A stretch of 64,000 nucleotides of DNA from Streptomyces sp. 35G-GA-8 (GTDB taxonomy: Bacteria > Actinomycetota > Actinomycetes > Streptomycetales > Streptomycetaceae): assembly GCF_023534745.1 (NCBI RefSeq), contig NZ_JAMHJQ010000006.1, forward strand, positions 199,449 through 263,448. The letters are read 5' to 3'. The notes beneath the pieces were generated by a model that saw only the letters and a list, made by a program, of their open reading frames with translations, made no database searches and was not told where the DNA came from. Of this stretch, positions 40,430 to 48,909 are shown piece by piece. Each line of letters opens with the position of its first letter. The first letter of the stretch is position 1. The translations under genes were made by a program, and so were the position numbers.

Positions 40430-42123
40430 GCCAGCACCGCCGCGCGGTACGTCTCGTGGGCGCCGGCCAGCTCGGGATGGCTGCCCCGCGCGGCCACCCG
40501 GCCGTCGTCGAGCATGACCACGACGTCGGTGCCGGCGAGCAGGGCGGGGCTCGTGGTGACCAGGACCGTGGTGCGGCCCCGGCGCAGCTCCCGCAGCCGG
40601 GCCGCGATGCGGGCCTCGGTGACCGTGTCGACGGCGGTGGTCGGGTCGTGGACGACGAGGACCGGCGGGTCGGCGGCCAGGGCGCGGGCGAGCGCGACCC
40701 GCTGGCGCTGGCCGCCGGACAGTGACCGGCCCCGTTCGGTGAGGACGGTGTCGACTCCCTCGGGCAGGGCACGGGCGACGTCGTCCGCCGCCGAGGCGGC
40801 CAGCGCCGGGCTCATGTCCGCCCCCTCGGTGTCCGCTCCGGCCCGTACGTTGGCGAGGAGGCTGTCCTCGAACAGATCGGCGTCGTGGTGGGCGACCAGG
40901 ATCGCGCGGCGGACCTCGCCGGGGTCGAGGTCGGTCAGCGGTACGCCGTCGAGCTCGACGGCGCCTTCGGCGGGGTCGAGTTCGCGGCCCAGGCAGAGCA
41001 GCAGATCATTCGCGGCGGCCGGGTCGCGGGTGACCACACCGACGAGGCAGCCGGGCGCGATGTCGAGATCGACGCCGCGCAGCGCGCCCTGGGTGACGCC
41101 CCGCAGCCGCAGCCGCCCGACGACCGGGTCGGGAAGCGTGACCGTCCCGGCCACGACGGCGGGAGGCGATGCGAGGATCTCGGCGATCCGGTCGGCCGAG
41201 GCACGGCCCTGGGCGAACTCGCCGTTGACGAAGGTGAGGAGCTGGAACGGACCGAGGAGGTACTGGGCGAGCCCGACGGCCGCCACCAGTTCACCCACGC
41301 TGATGGTGCCCCGCATCGCCAGATGAGCGCCGACGAGTCCGATGACCGCGATGAAGATGCCTGTCAGCGCGAGGATCGCGCCGTCGTGCCAGGCCCGGCT
41401 GCCGGCCGCCCGCAAGGCGGCGGACAGTGAACTCCGGCTGGTCTCCCGGTACCGGGAGACCGCCGCCGACTCGGCGCCGATCCCCTTCAGTACCCGCAGG
41501 CCGGCGACCAGGTCGGCGGCGACCCCGGACGCGTGGGCCGCCTGCTCCTGCTCGGTCTCGCTGCGCCGTTCGAGCGGGCGGCTGATGAGATGACCGATCC
41601 ACAGCAGGGGCGGCACGCCGAGGAGGACGAGCAGACCGAGCGGCACGGAGATACGGAGCAGCGCCACCGCGCTGATGACCAGCCCGGCGATCGCGGACAG
41701 ACCGTACGTCAGCGCGGAGGCGACCGAGCCGACGCGTCGGGCGTCACCGATCGCGACGGCGGTCAGCGCGCCGGGCAGCCGTCCGGAGTCGGCGCCGCCA
41801 CGGGGATCGAGCACCCGGGCGGCGAGGTCCTGCCGGATCCGGTGCGCGGCGCCCTCGCCCGCGCCTTCGGTGAGCCGCGCGGAGTTCCGGTAACACGTGG
41901 ACAGGACGAGGAAGAGCCCGGCGAGCACCAGCAGCCATCGCAGGAGGGCGCCGGAGGATCCGGTCGCCACCGCCTCGTCGATGACCAGGCCGATGACCAC
42001 CGGGACAAGGGCCTCGCACGCCTGGTGCGCCATGCCGAGGAGCGATGCCACGACGACACGGCGGCGCTGGTCGGTGAGCGCTCTGCGGAGAACATGGCCC
42101 CCCGTTGGTCCTCCAGCGGGCAT
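40426..42123 (-). CDS. ABC exporter half-transporter (fused permease/ATPase), subunit A
   Basis: A 565-residue ABC exporter subunit with start ATG 42,123 and GGAGG upstream. Six membrane spans cover about residues 20-300 and the nucleotide-binding domain about 330-560. The Walker A loop is lost (GVVTRDPAAAND in place of GxxGxGK[ST]) and the Walker B glutamate is replaced (VLVVHDPTT), while the signature LSGGQRQRVALAR is perfect. This is the mirror image of its partner's defects, so the heterodimer would have one working and one dead ATP site. An iron box lies 31 bp upstream of the start. The likely role is secretion of the siderophore made by the NRPS. Confidence 0.88.
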   Translation of the reverse strand: MPAGGPTGGHVLRRALTDQRRRVVVASLLGMAHQACEALVPVVIGLVIDEAVATGSSGALLRWLLVLAGLFLVLSTCYRNSARLTEGAGEGAAHRIRQDLAARVLDPRGGADSGRLPGALTAVAIGDARRVGSVASALTYGLSAIAGLVISAVALLRISVPLGLLVLLGVPPLLWIGHLISRPLERRSETEQEQAAHASGVAADLVAGLRVLKGIGAESAAVSRYRETSRSSLSAALRAAGSRAWHDGAILALTGIFIAVIGLVGAHLAMRGTISVGELVAAVGLAQYLLGPFQLLTFVNGEFAQGRASADRIAEILASPPAVVAGTVTLPDPVVGRLRLRGVTQGALRGVDLDIAPGCLVGVVTRDPAAANDLLLCLGRELDPAEGAVELDGVPLTDLDPGEVRRAILVAHHDADLFEDSLLANVRAGADTEGADMSPALAASAADDVARALPEGVDTVLTERGRSLSGGQRQRVALARALAADPPVLVVHDPTTAVDTVTEARIAARLRELRRGRTTVLVTTSPALLAGTDVVVMLDDGRVAARGSHPELAGAHETYRAAVLA

Positions 42124-42153
42124 GCGGCGCCTCCATAAGAACAGGGGGGATAG

Positions 42154-42172
42154 TTAGGTAAGCCTAGCTTAA
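42154..42172 (-). promoter_or_regulatory. Iron box upstream of the ABC exporter operon
   Basis: TTAGGTAAGCCTAGCTTAA is a near-palindromic match to the IdeR/DmdR consensus, 31 bp before the ATG of exporter subunit A. It should repress the exporter in high iron. Confidence 0.85.
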
Positions 42173-42270
42173 TTACGGTCCGTGCCAAGGGTGTGCCCGG
42201 GACTCCGGCAGGCGCTCGCGTCACGAGCGTCGACGCAGGCCGTGCCCCCGCGTTGACCCCGTCACGGCTG

Positions 42271-42289
42271 TACGGTTAGGCTCACCTAA
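42271..42289 (+). promoter_or_regulatory. Iron box upstream of the siderophore importer operon
   Basis: TACGGTTAGGCTCACCTAA contains the core TTAGGCTCACCTAA of the consensus. It lies 97 bp upstream of the proposed first permease start. The two boxes at 42,154 and 42,271 serve divergent export and import units. Confidence 0.85.
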
Positions 42290-42385
42290 GTTTCACCGTT
42301 CGCATGTCATATCGCGTGCGGCACACCCATGTTCAACGCTTCGTGCGGTGCGCGGGGCGCGCGAACGCCGCCGGGGGAGTGGTCC

Positions 42386-43453
42386 TTGTCTGTCGAAGCC
42401 CGGGCGGCGTCCGGAAGCGAGACCGGTGGTCCCGTCGTGCCCGCGGCCCGTCCGGCCGCCGCGGCCCTGCGCGGTCTCGGGCTGCTCGTGACGCTCGGCG
42501 CGCTCGTCCTTGTCTCGCTGGTCAGCGTCTGGGTGGGCACCAGAGGGATTCCGTTCGCCGCCACATGGGACCTCCTGTGGCGCCCTGACGGGTCGGAAGC
42601 CGCCGTCATCATTCACGACTACCGGATCCCCCGTACCCTCCTGGGCATCCTCGTCGGAGTGGCCCTCGGGCTGTCCGGCGCCCTGATGCAGGCCCTGACC
42701 CGCAATCCGCTCGCCGACCCGGGACTGCTCGGGGTGAACCTGGGCGCCTCCGCCGGAGTCGTCGTGGCCATCGCGTTCATGGGCGTGGCCGCGCCCCTCG
42801 GCTATGTGTGGTTCGCCCTCGCCGGGGCGGCCGTGGCGTCGGTGGGTGTCCATCTGCTCGGCTCCTCCGGGCGGAAACTGGCCACCCCCGACCGGCTCGT
42901 CGTCGCCGGAGCGGCGGTGACCGCCGTGCTGTACGCCTTCAACTGGGGTGTGCTGCTGTTCGATCCGGAGGCGTTCGACCAGTTCCGGTTCTGGACCGTG
43001 GGCTCTCTCGCGGGCCGGTACTACGACATCGTGTTCCTCGTCCTGCCGTTCGTCGCCGTAGGAACGATCATCGCCTTCCTGCTGGCCCCGTCACTCAACG
43101 CGCTGGCGATGGGTGACCAACTGGGGCGTGCCCTGGGCGTGCGCGTCGGCCGTACCCGTGTGCTGGCGGCGCTCGCCGTGATGCTGCTGTGCGGCGCCGC
43201 CACCGCGGCCGTCGGGCCGATCAGCTTCGTGGGGCTCGCCGTTCCGCATGTCGCCCGGTTCCTCTCCGGGACCGATCAGCGCTGGGTGTTCGCGTACTCG
43301 ATGCTGCTCGCACCGGTCCTGCTCATCGGCTCGGACGTGCTGGGCCGTGTGCTCGGCGCGCCGGGCGAGGTGCAGGTCGGTATCGTCACCGCGTTCATCG
43401 GGGCGCCCCTGTTCATCGCGCTGTGCCGTCGTCGAAAGCTGGTCATGCTGTGA
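42386..43453 (+). CDS. FecCD-type siderophore ABC permease, subunit 1
   Basis: About 355 residues from a TTG at 42,386, chosen because GGGGGAG lies 6 nt upstream; an ATG at 42,329 without a ribosome binding site would add 19 residues. It has about nine to ten membrane helices. BtuC/FecC family segments are clear: YRIPRTLLGILVGVALGLSG, LMQALTRNPLADPGLLGVN, FWTVGSL and GPISFVGLAVPHVAR. It forms a heterodimer with the next permease to move the ferric siderophore across the membrane. A GTGA overlap joins it to subunit 2. Confidence 0.92.
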   Translation: MSVEARAASGSETGGPVVPAARPAAAALRGLGLLVTLGALVLVSLVSVWVGTRGIPFAATWDLLWRPDGSEAAVIIHDYRIPRTLLGILVGVALGLSGALMQALTRNPLADPGLLGVNLGASAGVVVAIAFMGVAAPLGYVWFALAGAAVASVGVHLLGSSGRKLATPDRLVVAGAAVTAVLYAFNWGVLLFDPEAFDQFRFWTVGSLAGRYYDIVFLVLPFVAVGTIIAFLLAPSLNALAMGDQLGRALGVRVGRTRVLAALAVMLLCGAATAAVGPISFVGLAVPHVARFLSGTDQRWVFAYSMLLAPVLLIGSDVLGRVLGAPGEVQVGIVTAFIGAPLFIALCRRRKLVML

Positions 43454-44553
43454 GCGCCGCCCAGGAGGCGGGAGCCTCCGTGCCCGGATCCGTCAACACC
43501 CCCGCCCCGCGCGTCATCAGCGGCCGGGTCGTCCGCATCGGACCGGGCGGGATCTCGCTGCGGGTGCGGGGCCGGGTCTTCGCCGTGACCGTCCTGTTGC
43601 TTCTCGCGCTGGTCGTCGTCGTGGGTGTCACCCTGACCACCGGTGACCTCCCGCTCTCCGTCGGGGAAGTCCTCAAGGCGCTGACCGGGAGCGGATCCGC
43701 CTCCGCCGACTTCGTCGTCAACACCCTGCGTATGCCGCGCATCCTGACCGCGGTGTTCGTCGGCGCGGCCCTCGCGGTGAGCGGGGCGATCCTGCAGAGC
43801 CTCACCCGCAACTCCCTCGGCAGCCCCGACATCATCGGCTTCACCAACGGCTCCGCCGTGGGCGCGCTCGTCGTCATCATCGTGCTGCACGGCAGCATGA
43901 CCCAGATCGCGTTCGGCGCGCTGGTCGGTGGTCTCGCCACGGCCCTCGCGGTCAACCTCCTCATGGTCGGCCGCGGTTTGCAGGGTTTCCGGCTGGTCGT
44001 CATCGGGATCGGCGTCAGCGCCCTGCTGCTCGCCGTCAACTCGTATCTGATCACCCGGGCGACCTTCCAGGAAGCGCTGGAGGCCCAGGCATGGCTGATC
44101 GGCAGTCTGGGAAACCGGCTGTGGACACACGCCAACGCCATCGGTCTCGCCCTCGCCGTGCTGCTGCCGCCGGCCTTTCTTCTCTCCCGCCGCCTCTCCA
44201 TGGTGGAGATGGGCGACACCACCGCCACCGCGCTCGGTGTCGATGTGACACGCACCCGCACCATCCTCCTCATCATCAGCGTCGCCCTCGCCGCGTTCGC
44301 CACCGCCGTCACCGGGCCCATCTGGTTCATCGCCCTGGCCGCGCCGCAGGTGGTCCGGGGACTCACCCGGTCATCCGGCCCGGTGCTGCTGCCGTCCGCG
44401 CTCATGGGCGCCGTTCTCCTCGCCCTGAGCGACCTCGTCGTGCAGCGGGTCTTCGCACCCGCGCTCCTTCCGGTGGGCACGGCGACCGGCGCCATCGGCG
44501 GGCTCTACCTCATCTGGCTGCTGATCACCGAGTCGCGAAAGAGCCGCGCATGA
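43450..44553 (+). CDS. FecCD-type siderophore ABC permease, subunit 2
   Basis: A 367-residue permease. The GTG start at 43,450 overlaps the preceding stop. After a polar N-terminus of about 45 residues come roughly nine membrane helices. Family segments are LRMPRILTAVFVGAALAVSG, LQSLTRNSLGSPDIIGF, AQAWLIGSLGNRLW and TGPIWFIALAAPQVVR, typical of the FecD/FepG partner. The gene ends in a tandem 21-bp duplication that also contains the start of the ATPase gene. Confidence 0.92.
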   Translation: MSAAQEAGASVPGSVNTPAPRVISGRVVRIGPGGISLRVRGRVFAVTVLLLLALVVVVGVTLTTGDLPLSVGEVLKALTGSGSASADFVVNTLRMPRILTAVFVGAALAVSGAILQSLTRNSLGSPDIIGFTNGSAVGALVVIIVLHGSMTQIAFGALVGGLATALAVNLLMVGRGLQGFRLVVIGIGVSALLLAVNSYLITRATFQEALEAQAWLIGSLGNRLWTHANAIGLALAVLLPPAFLLSRRLSMVEMGDTTATALGVDVTRTRTILLIISVALAAFATAVTGPIWFIALAAPQVVRGLTRSSGPVLLPSALMGAVLLALSDLVVQRVFAPALLPVGTATGAIGGLYLIWLLITESRKSRA

Positions 44554-44575
44554 CCGCGAAAGAGCCGCGCATGAC
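44534..44575 (+). repeat. Tandem 21-bp duplication at the permease/ATPase junction
   Basis: Two perfect adjacent copies (44,534-44,554 and 44,555-44,575) each contain GCGAAAGAG, a weak ribosome binding site, and end in ATGAC. The event duplicated the ATG start of the ATPase, giving two in-frame starts at 44,550 and 44,571; the seven residues between them (MTAKEPR) are made by the repeat. Confidence 0.9.
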
Positions 44576-45449
44576 TGGAAAGAACCACCCCCGGCCCCGG
44601 CTGCGTGCCGAGGACCTCACGCTGTCCTACGACCAGCGGACGGTGGCCACGTCCCTGAGCGTCGACATCCCCGACCACTCCTTCACGGTGATCATCGGGC
44701 CGAACGCCTGCGGCAAGTCGACGCTGCTCGCGGCGCTGGCCCGGATGCTCAAGCCGAAGGCCGGGCAGGTCTACCTCGACGGCGCCGCCATCGCCTCGTA
44801 CCGCTCCCGTGAGGTCGCCCGCCGCCTCGGCCTGCTCCCGCAGTCCTCCAGCGCGCCGGGCGGCATCACGGCCGGCGACCTGGTGGCCCGCGGCCGGTAT
44901 CCGCACCAGCGCCTGCTGAAGCAGTGGTCCGCCGAGGACGAGGCGGCTGTCACCGAGGCGATGCGGCAGACCGGCGTACTCGAACTCGCCGACCGTCCCG
45001 TGGACGACCTCTCCGGCGGACAGCGCCAGCGCGTCTGGCTGTCCATGGTGCTGGCGCAGCAGACCTCCATCCTTCTGCTGGACGAGCCGACCACCTTCCT
45101 CGACATCGCGCACCAGGTCGAGGTGCTCGACCTGTGCGCCGAACTCCACGCCCGCAAGGGCCACACCGTCGTCGCGGTCCTGCACGATCTCAACCAGGCG
45201 TGCCGCTACGCCACTCACCTCATCGTGATGCGGCCGGGCGGCATCATCGCCGCCCAGGGAGACCCCGCCACCGTCATGACCGCCGAGCTCGTCGAGGACG
45301 TGTTCGGCCTGCCCTGCCGGATCATCGGCGACCCCGAGACCGGCACTCCACTGATGGTGCCGGCCGCCCCCAGGCGGTACGCGCCCGAGACGGCCGCGGC
45401 CGGCATCCCGGACCAGGCAGCGGACGCCATGCTCGCCGAAACCTCCTAG
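44550..45449 (+). CDS. Siderophore ABC transporter ATP-binding protein
   Basis: A 299-residue FepC/FhuC-type ATPase that powers the two FecCD permeases. Walker A (IGPNACGKSTLL), Q-loop (GLLPQSS), signature (LSGGQRQRVWLSM), Walker B (ILLLDEPTTFLD) and H-loop (VLHDLNQA) are intact. The start at 44,550 gives an ATGA overlap with the permease stop, and an alternative start at 44,571 arises from a tandem duplication. The C-terminal tail of about 35 residues is Ala/Pro-rich. The stop codon TAG touches the left end of a palindromic element, so the original 3' end may have been changed by its insertion. Confidence 0.94.
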   Translation: MTAKEPRMTGKNHPRPRLRAEDLTLSYDQRTVATSLSVDIPDHSFTVIIGPNACGKSTLLAALARMLKPKAGQVYLDGAAIASYRSREVARRLGLLPQSSSAPGGITAGDLVARGRYPHQRLLKQWSAEDEAAVTEAMRQTGVLELADRPVDDLSGGQRQRVWLSMVLAQQTSILLLDEPTTFLDIAHQVEVLDLCAELHARKGHTVVAVLHDLNQACRYATHLIVMRPGGIIAAQGDPATVMTAELVEDVFGLPCRIIGDPETGTPLMVPAAPRRYAPETAAAGIPDQAADAMLAETS

Positions 45450-45610
45450 TGCCGCGACCGGCAATGTTTGCCCGTCAAGGAGCGGCGTCCAGTGCGTGTG
45501 ATCGCAAGGCGGCCGGAAGCCCTCGTAGCGGAGCTACTTGGGCTTATGGCCAACGCCGCGAGCGCGCGTGCTGGACGGCGCGACGGGGCAAACATTGCCG
45601 GGAGGGGCAC
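45449..45610. mobile_element. 162-bp palindromic MITE-like element
   Basis: The ends form long inverted repeats: CGGCAATGTTTGCCCGTC on the left and GACGGGGCAAACATTGCCG on the right, bounded by GTGCC and GGCAC. Pairing continues inward (GTCCAG with CTGGAC, AAGCCC with GGGCTT) to a tip, GTAGC-GGA-GCTAC, at the exact centre near 45,531, so the whole element folds into one imperfect hairpin. It encodes nothing evident. Size and form fit a non-autonomous MITE or large REP-like element. No clear target-site duplication is visible. Confidence 0.7.
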
Positions 45611-45630
45611 GAGAGACGGATGGGTTCCGT

Positions 45631-47214
45631 ATGACGCTGTGCACGAGGCTGACCAACGCGCGCATCCTCACCATGGACCCGGAGCGGCCGCTCGCTCACG
45701 ACCTGGGCATCTGGCGGGGGCGGATCGTGGGCCTGGACGAGGCCGTGACCTCACTGCCCGCCCGCGAGGTGATCGACCTTCAGGGCGCCACCGTCCTGCC
45801 GGGGTTCATCGACAGCCATGTCCACCTGGCGTGGACGGGGCTCAAGGCGAGCTCCCCGAGCATCGCCGGCCTCGAACGCGTCGAGGATGTTCTCGCCGTC
45901 GTGGCGGACGCCGCCTCCCGCACAGGCGCACCCGGTGAGTGGGTGCACATCGGTGGGTACGACCAGCGAGTCCTCGGGCGGCACCTGACCGCGGCGGATC
46001 TCGACCCGGTCAGCCACGGCCGCCGGGTGTTCGTGATGCACGATTCCGGTCACGCCTGTGTGGTCAACAGCGCCGTGCTCGACCTGCTGTCCGCCGACGT
46101 CCCCCATGACAACGGCGTTCTCGTGGAGGGTGCGATGAGCGCCGTACGCCGGCTGCGCCTGCCGTACTCCCAACGGGAACTCGCCGACGCCATCGAGTAC
46201 GCCGCGCGCGCCTGCCTCGCCGAAGGCATCACGGCCTGCGCCGAGGCCGGTATCGGCGGCGGCCTGCTGGGCCACAGCCCCGTCGAGCTCGGCGCCTATC
46301 AACTCCTGCGCGACCAGGGTCGGCTGCCGCTGCGGGTCCAGCTCATGCCGGGCGCCGACACCCTGCGGCCGCTCGGCGCGCACGAGAACGACGGCATCCC
46401 GCGCGCGCTCGACCTCGGCCTGCGCACGGGGTTCGGCGACGACTGGCTGTCCATCGGCGCTCTGAAGATCTACACCGACGGCGGCATGATGGCCCGTACG
46501 GCCGCTCTCACGGCCCCGTACGAGGGGATGACCCACACGGGGCAGCTCCAGGACGACCCGGAACACCTCACCTCCCTCATCGTCGACGGCCACCTGGCCG
46601 GCTGGCAGCTCGCCGTCCACGCCATCGGCGACCGCGCCGCGGATCTCGCCCTGGACGCCCTGGAGCGGGCGCAGACGCTGCGGCCCCGCGCCGACGCGCG
46701 CCACCGTATCGAGCACGCCGGGCTCATCCGGCCGGACCAACTGCCCCGCTTCGCCCGGCTCGGACTCGGCGCGGTGATCCAGCCCAACTTCCTGCGCCAC
46801 TTCGGCGACGACTACGCCACGATCATGGGCCCGGAGCGTGCGACCTGGATGTACCGCGGCCGGGCCTTTCTCGACCATGGCGTCACGCTCGTCGGCAGCT
46901 CGGACCGCCCCGTCACCGACGGATCGCCGCTGCGGGCCATCCAGTTCATGGTCGAGCGGGCCTCGCTCTCGGGGCAGCTCATCGGGCCGGACGAGGCGAT
47001 CACCGTCGACGAGGCGCTGCACGCCTACACCCTCGCCGGGGCGTACGCCTCGCGATGGGACGACAGCGCGGGCAGCCTCACCCCGGGCAAGCGCGCCGAC
47101 CTCGTCGTCCTGGGCGACGACCCGCACCGCGTCGAGCCCTCCGGAATCGGCGACATCGAGGTCGTCGCGACCTTCGTGGACGGACGCGAGGCGACGGAGA
47201 GCGGAAAACTGTGA
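45631..47214 (+). CDS. Amidohydrolase family protein (YtcJ-like metal-dependent hydrolase)
   Basis: A 527-residue amidohydrolase. The start ATG 45,631 lies 20 bp beyond the palindromic element and has only a weak ribosome binding site (GAGAGACGG). Landmarks of the Amidohydro_3/YtcJ group are GFIDSHVHLAW (metal HxH), KIYTDGGMMA, VHAIGDRAADLALDAL, RHRIEHAG and SSDRPVTDGSPL. Such enzymes hydrolyse amide or formamide-type bonds and the usual substrates are unknown. Between importer genes and the iron-controlled argA-like gene, it might deformylate or cleave siderophore or recycle its parts; this is inference. It may have been part of the importer transcript before the element arrived. Confidence 0.85.
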   Translation: MTLCTRLTNARILTMDPERPLAHDLGIWRGRIVGLDEAVTSLPAREVIDLQGATVLPGFIDSHVHLAWTGLKASSPSIAGLERVEDVLAVVADAASRTGAPGEWVHIGGYDQRVLGRHLTAADLDPVSHGRRVFVMHDSGHACVVNSAVLDLLSADVPHDNGVLVEGAMSAVRRLRLPYSQRELADAIEYAARACLAEGITACAEAGIGGGLLGHSPVELGAYQLLRDQGRLPLRVQLMPGADTLRPLGAHENDGIPRALDLGLRTGFGDDWLSIGALKIYTDGGMMARTAALTAPYEGMTHTGQLQDDPEHLTSLIVDGHLAGWQLAVHAIGDRAADLALDALERAQTLRPRADARHRIEHAGLIRPDQLPRFARLGLGAVIQPNFLRHFGDDYATIMGPERATWMYRGRAFLDHGVTLVGSSDRPVTDGSPLRAIQFMVERASLSGQLIGPDEAITVDEALHAYTLAGAYASRWDDSAGSLTPGKRADLVVLGDDPHRVEPSGIGDIEVVATFVDGREATESGKL

Positions 47215-47260
47215 GCACCCCGGTCGACGGCGGTGGCGAAGCCGCGACTTGGCTACACAG

Positions 47261-47279
47261 TTAGGTAAGGCTAACCTTA
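47261..47279 (+). promoter_or_regulatory. Iron box upstream of the argA-like gene
   Basis: TTAGGTAAGGCTAACCTTA is a nearly perfect palindrome and among the best consensus matches in the window, 77 bp before the start of the N-acetylglutamate synthase-like gene. Confidence 0.88.
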
Positions 47280-47355
47280 CTCTGACTGTGTTTCATCGAG
47301 GTGAAACCGCGCACCAACAGGGTGTCTCACGCGATGGAGCCGAGGAAGGAACGCC

Positions 47356-47895
47356 TTGATCACGGCCAGGCCGCGCCCCGCGACGCGGCTGTCTGACGCG
47401 CCCCACCCGATACGTCCGCCCGCCGCACCCGCCGTCCGGGTACGTCCCGCCCGCACCCGGGACGCCACGGCGCTCGCGGCGCTCTCCGAGCCGTTCGTAC
47501 GCTCCGGCGCACTGCGTGCCCGGCCGTTCCAGGTCTACGCCTGGCACGCCGGCGAATTCCTGATGGCCGAGGCGCCTGACGGAACGCTGGACGGCTGCCT
47601 GGCGCTCCGTGTCCATCCCGAACCGACACGCGACGGGCGTGCGACCGGCGTTCTGTACAACTTCTGTGTCGCGCACGGACGACAGGGCAGCGGTCTGGGC
47701 GCACGGCTCCTGGCCGCGGCCCTCGCCGAGGGGCGCGCGCGGGCGCTGGACACGCTGTTCACCGCGACGACCGGAAGCGGCCGGCTCTTCCTCCGCCATG
47801 GCTTCGTCCCGGTCTCCCCGCACCGTGCCCCGGAGACCTGGGCGCGGTCGCTGGATCCGCGGCGCGGCGCCAAGGTCCTCGCCCGGGTCCTGTGA
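47356..47895 (+). CDS. argA: N-acetylglutamate synthase-like GNAT acetyltransferase (short ArgA type)
   Basis: A 179-residue GNAT protein with start TTG 47,356 and GAGGAAGGA upstream. The segment VRPARTRDATALAALSEPFV resembles the start of the acetyltransferase domain of ArgA. The acetyl-CoA loop is GRQGSGLGARLL, and the end (RHGFVPV, then DPRRGAKVLARVL) matches the C-terminal RxSKVL signature of N-acetylglutamate synthases. It would acetylate glutamate, the first step to ornithine. With its own iron box and an argB-like gene facing it, it looks like a dedicated supply for siderophore ornithine. Side-chain acetylation of hydroxyornithine is a weaker alternative, as a formyltransferase is present. 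Confidence 0.72.
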   Translation: MITARPRPATRLSDAPHPIRPPAAPAVRVRPARTRDATALAALSEPFVRSGALRARPFQVYAWHAGEFLMAEAPDGTLDGCLALRVHPEPTRDGRATGVLYNFCVAHGRQGSGLGARLLAAALAEGRARALDTLFTATTGSGRLFLRHGFVPVSPHRAPETWARSLDPRRGAKVLARVL

Positions 47896-47927
47896 CCACG
47901 TGGCGGCACCCGGCCGGCGCGACGACG

Positions 47928-47963
47928 GGGAGGGCCCGAGCCATATCCGGCTCGGGCCCTCCC
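47928..47963. terminator. Strong hairpin between convergent argA-like and argB-like genes
   Basis: GGGAGGGCCCGAGCC and GGCTCGGGCCCTCCC form a perfect 15-bp stem around ATATCC. It probably works in both directions. Confidence 0.82.
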
Positions 47964-48011
47964 TGTCATGACGAGGTGCCCGCGTGGCTCGCGGGGCGCT
48001 GTGGCCGCCGG

Positions 48012-48863
48012 TCAGGCGCGGTCCTGCGCGGCGGCGTCGGGTGCCTCGTCCGGGACGATCGTCGTGCCCGTGCTCTCCTCGGCGAAGACGCCGCGCAGTA
48101 CGGCGTGCGGCACCCGGCCGTCCAGTACATGGGCTGTGCGGACGCCCGCACGTACCGCCCGCAGACACCCCTCCATCTTCGGAAGCATGCCGCTCGCGAG
48201 TCCCGGCAGCAGCGCGTCCAGTTCACCGGCCGTGAGCCGGTCGATCACCTCGGTGCTGTGCGGCCAGTCCGCGTACAGCCCCTCGACGTCGGTCAGCACC
48301 ACCAGCCGCTCCGCACCGAGCGCGACCGCGAGCGCCGACGCCGCGAGATCGGCGTTGACGTTGTAGACCTCCCCGTCCGTACCCCGCGCGATGGGCGAGA
48401 CGACGGGGATGCGGCCCGCCGTGAGCAGTGCGCCGATGGTGCCGGTGTCCACGGCCACGACCTCGCCGACGAGACCGATGTCCACCGACCGCCCGTCCAC
48501 CCGCACCGGGCGGCGTACGGCCGTCATGGTGTGCGCGTCCTCGCCCGACATGCCCACGGCGTAGGGGCCATGGGCGTTGAGTGCGCCGACCAGATCCCGC
48601 TGGACCTGGCCGGTCAGGACCATGCGGACCACATCCAAGGTCTCGGGCGTGGTGACACGCAGCCCCGCCTCGAAACGCACCTCCAGGTCGAGGCGGTCGA
48701 GCATCGCGCTGATCTGTGGTCCGCCGCCATGCACGACGACCGGACGCAGGCCGGCGTGCCGCAGCTCCACGATGTCCCGCGCGAACGTCCGGTGGAGCGC
48801 GGGGTCCACCATGGCGTTGCCGCCGAATTTGACGACCACCGTTGGCCCGACCGGCAAGCCCAT
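48012..48863 (-). CDS. argB: N-acetylglutamate kinase (siderophore-locus copy)
   Basis: A 283-residue amino-acid kinase. The start ATG 48,863 has GGAGGGA 6 nt upstream. ArgB signatures are present: [12 protein letters not shown] (catalytic Lys and Gly loop), [14 protein letters not shown], the [16 protein letters not shown] substrate loop, [13 protein letters not shown] and [11 protein letters not shown]. It phosphorylates N-acetylglutamate on the way to ornithine. Arginine genes normally lie together (argCJBD); here argB stands apart, under an iron box and beside an ArgA-like gene in a hydroxyornithine siderophore locus. This suggests a second, iron-regulated copy. Confidence 0.9.
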   Translation of the reverse strand: MGLPVGPTVVVKFGGNAMVDPALHRTFARDIVELRHAGLRPVVVHGGGPQISAMLDRLDLEVRFEAGLRVTTPETLDVVRMVLTGQVQRDLVGALNAHGPYAVGMSGEDAHTMTAVRRPVRVDGRSVDIGLVGEVVAVDTGTIGALLTAGRIPVVSPIARGTDGEVYNVNADLAASALAVALGAERLVVLTDVEGLYADWPHSTEVIDRLTAGELDALLPGLASGMLPKMEGCLRAVRAGVRTAHVLDGRVPHAVLRGVFAEESTGTTIVPDEAPDAAAQDRA

Positions 48864-48909
48864 GACTGTCCCTCCCCGGACGGCGCGCATGCCCCCACCT
48901 CGACTGAAC

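Noticed and set aside
47356-47895. GNAT protein as hydroxyornithine acetyltransferase of an erythrochelin-like pathway
   Set aside because: The C-terminal RGAKVL signature fits N-acetylglutamate synthase better, an argB-like gene faces it, and a formyltransferase is available for side-chain acylation; kept only as a weak alternative.
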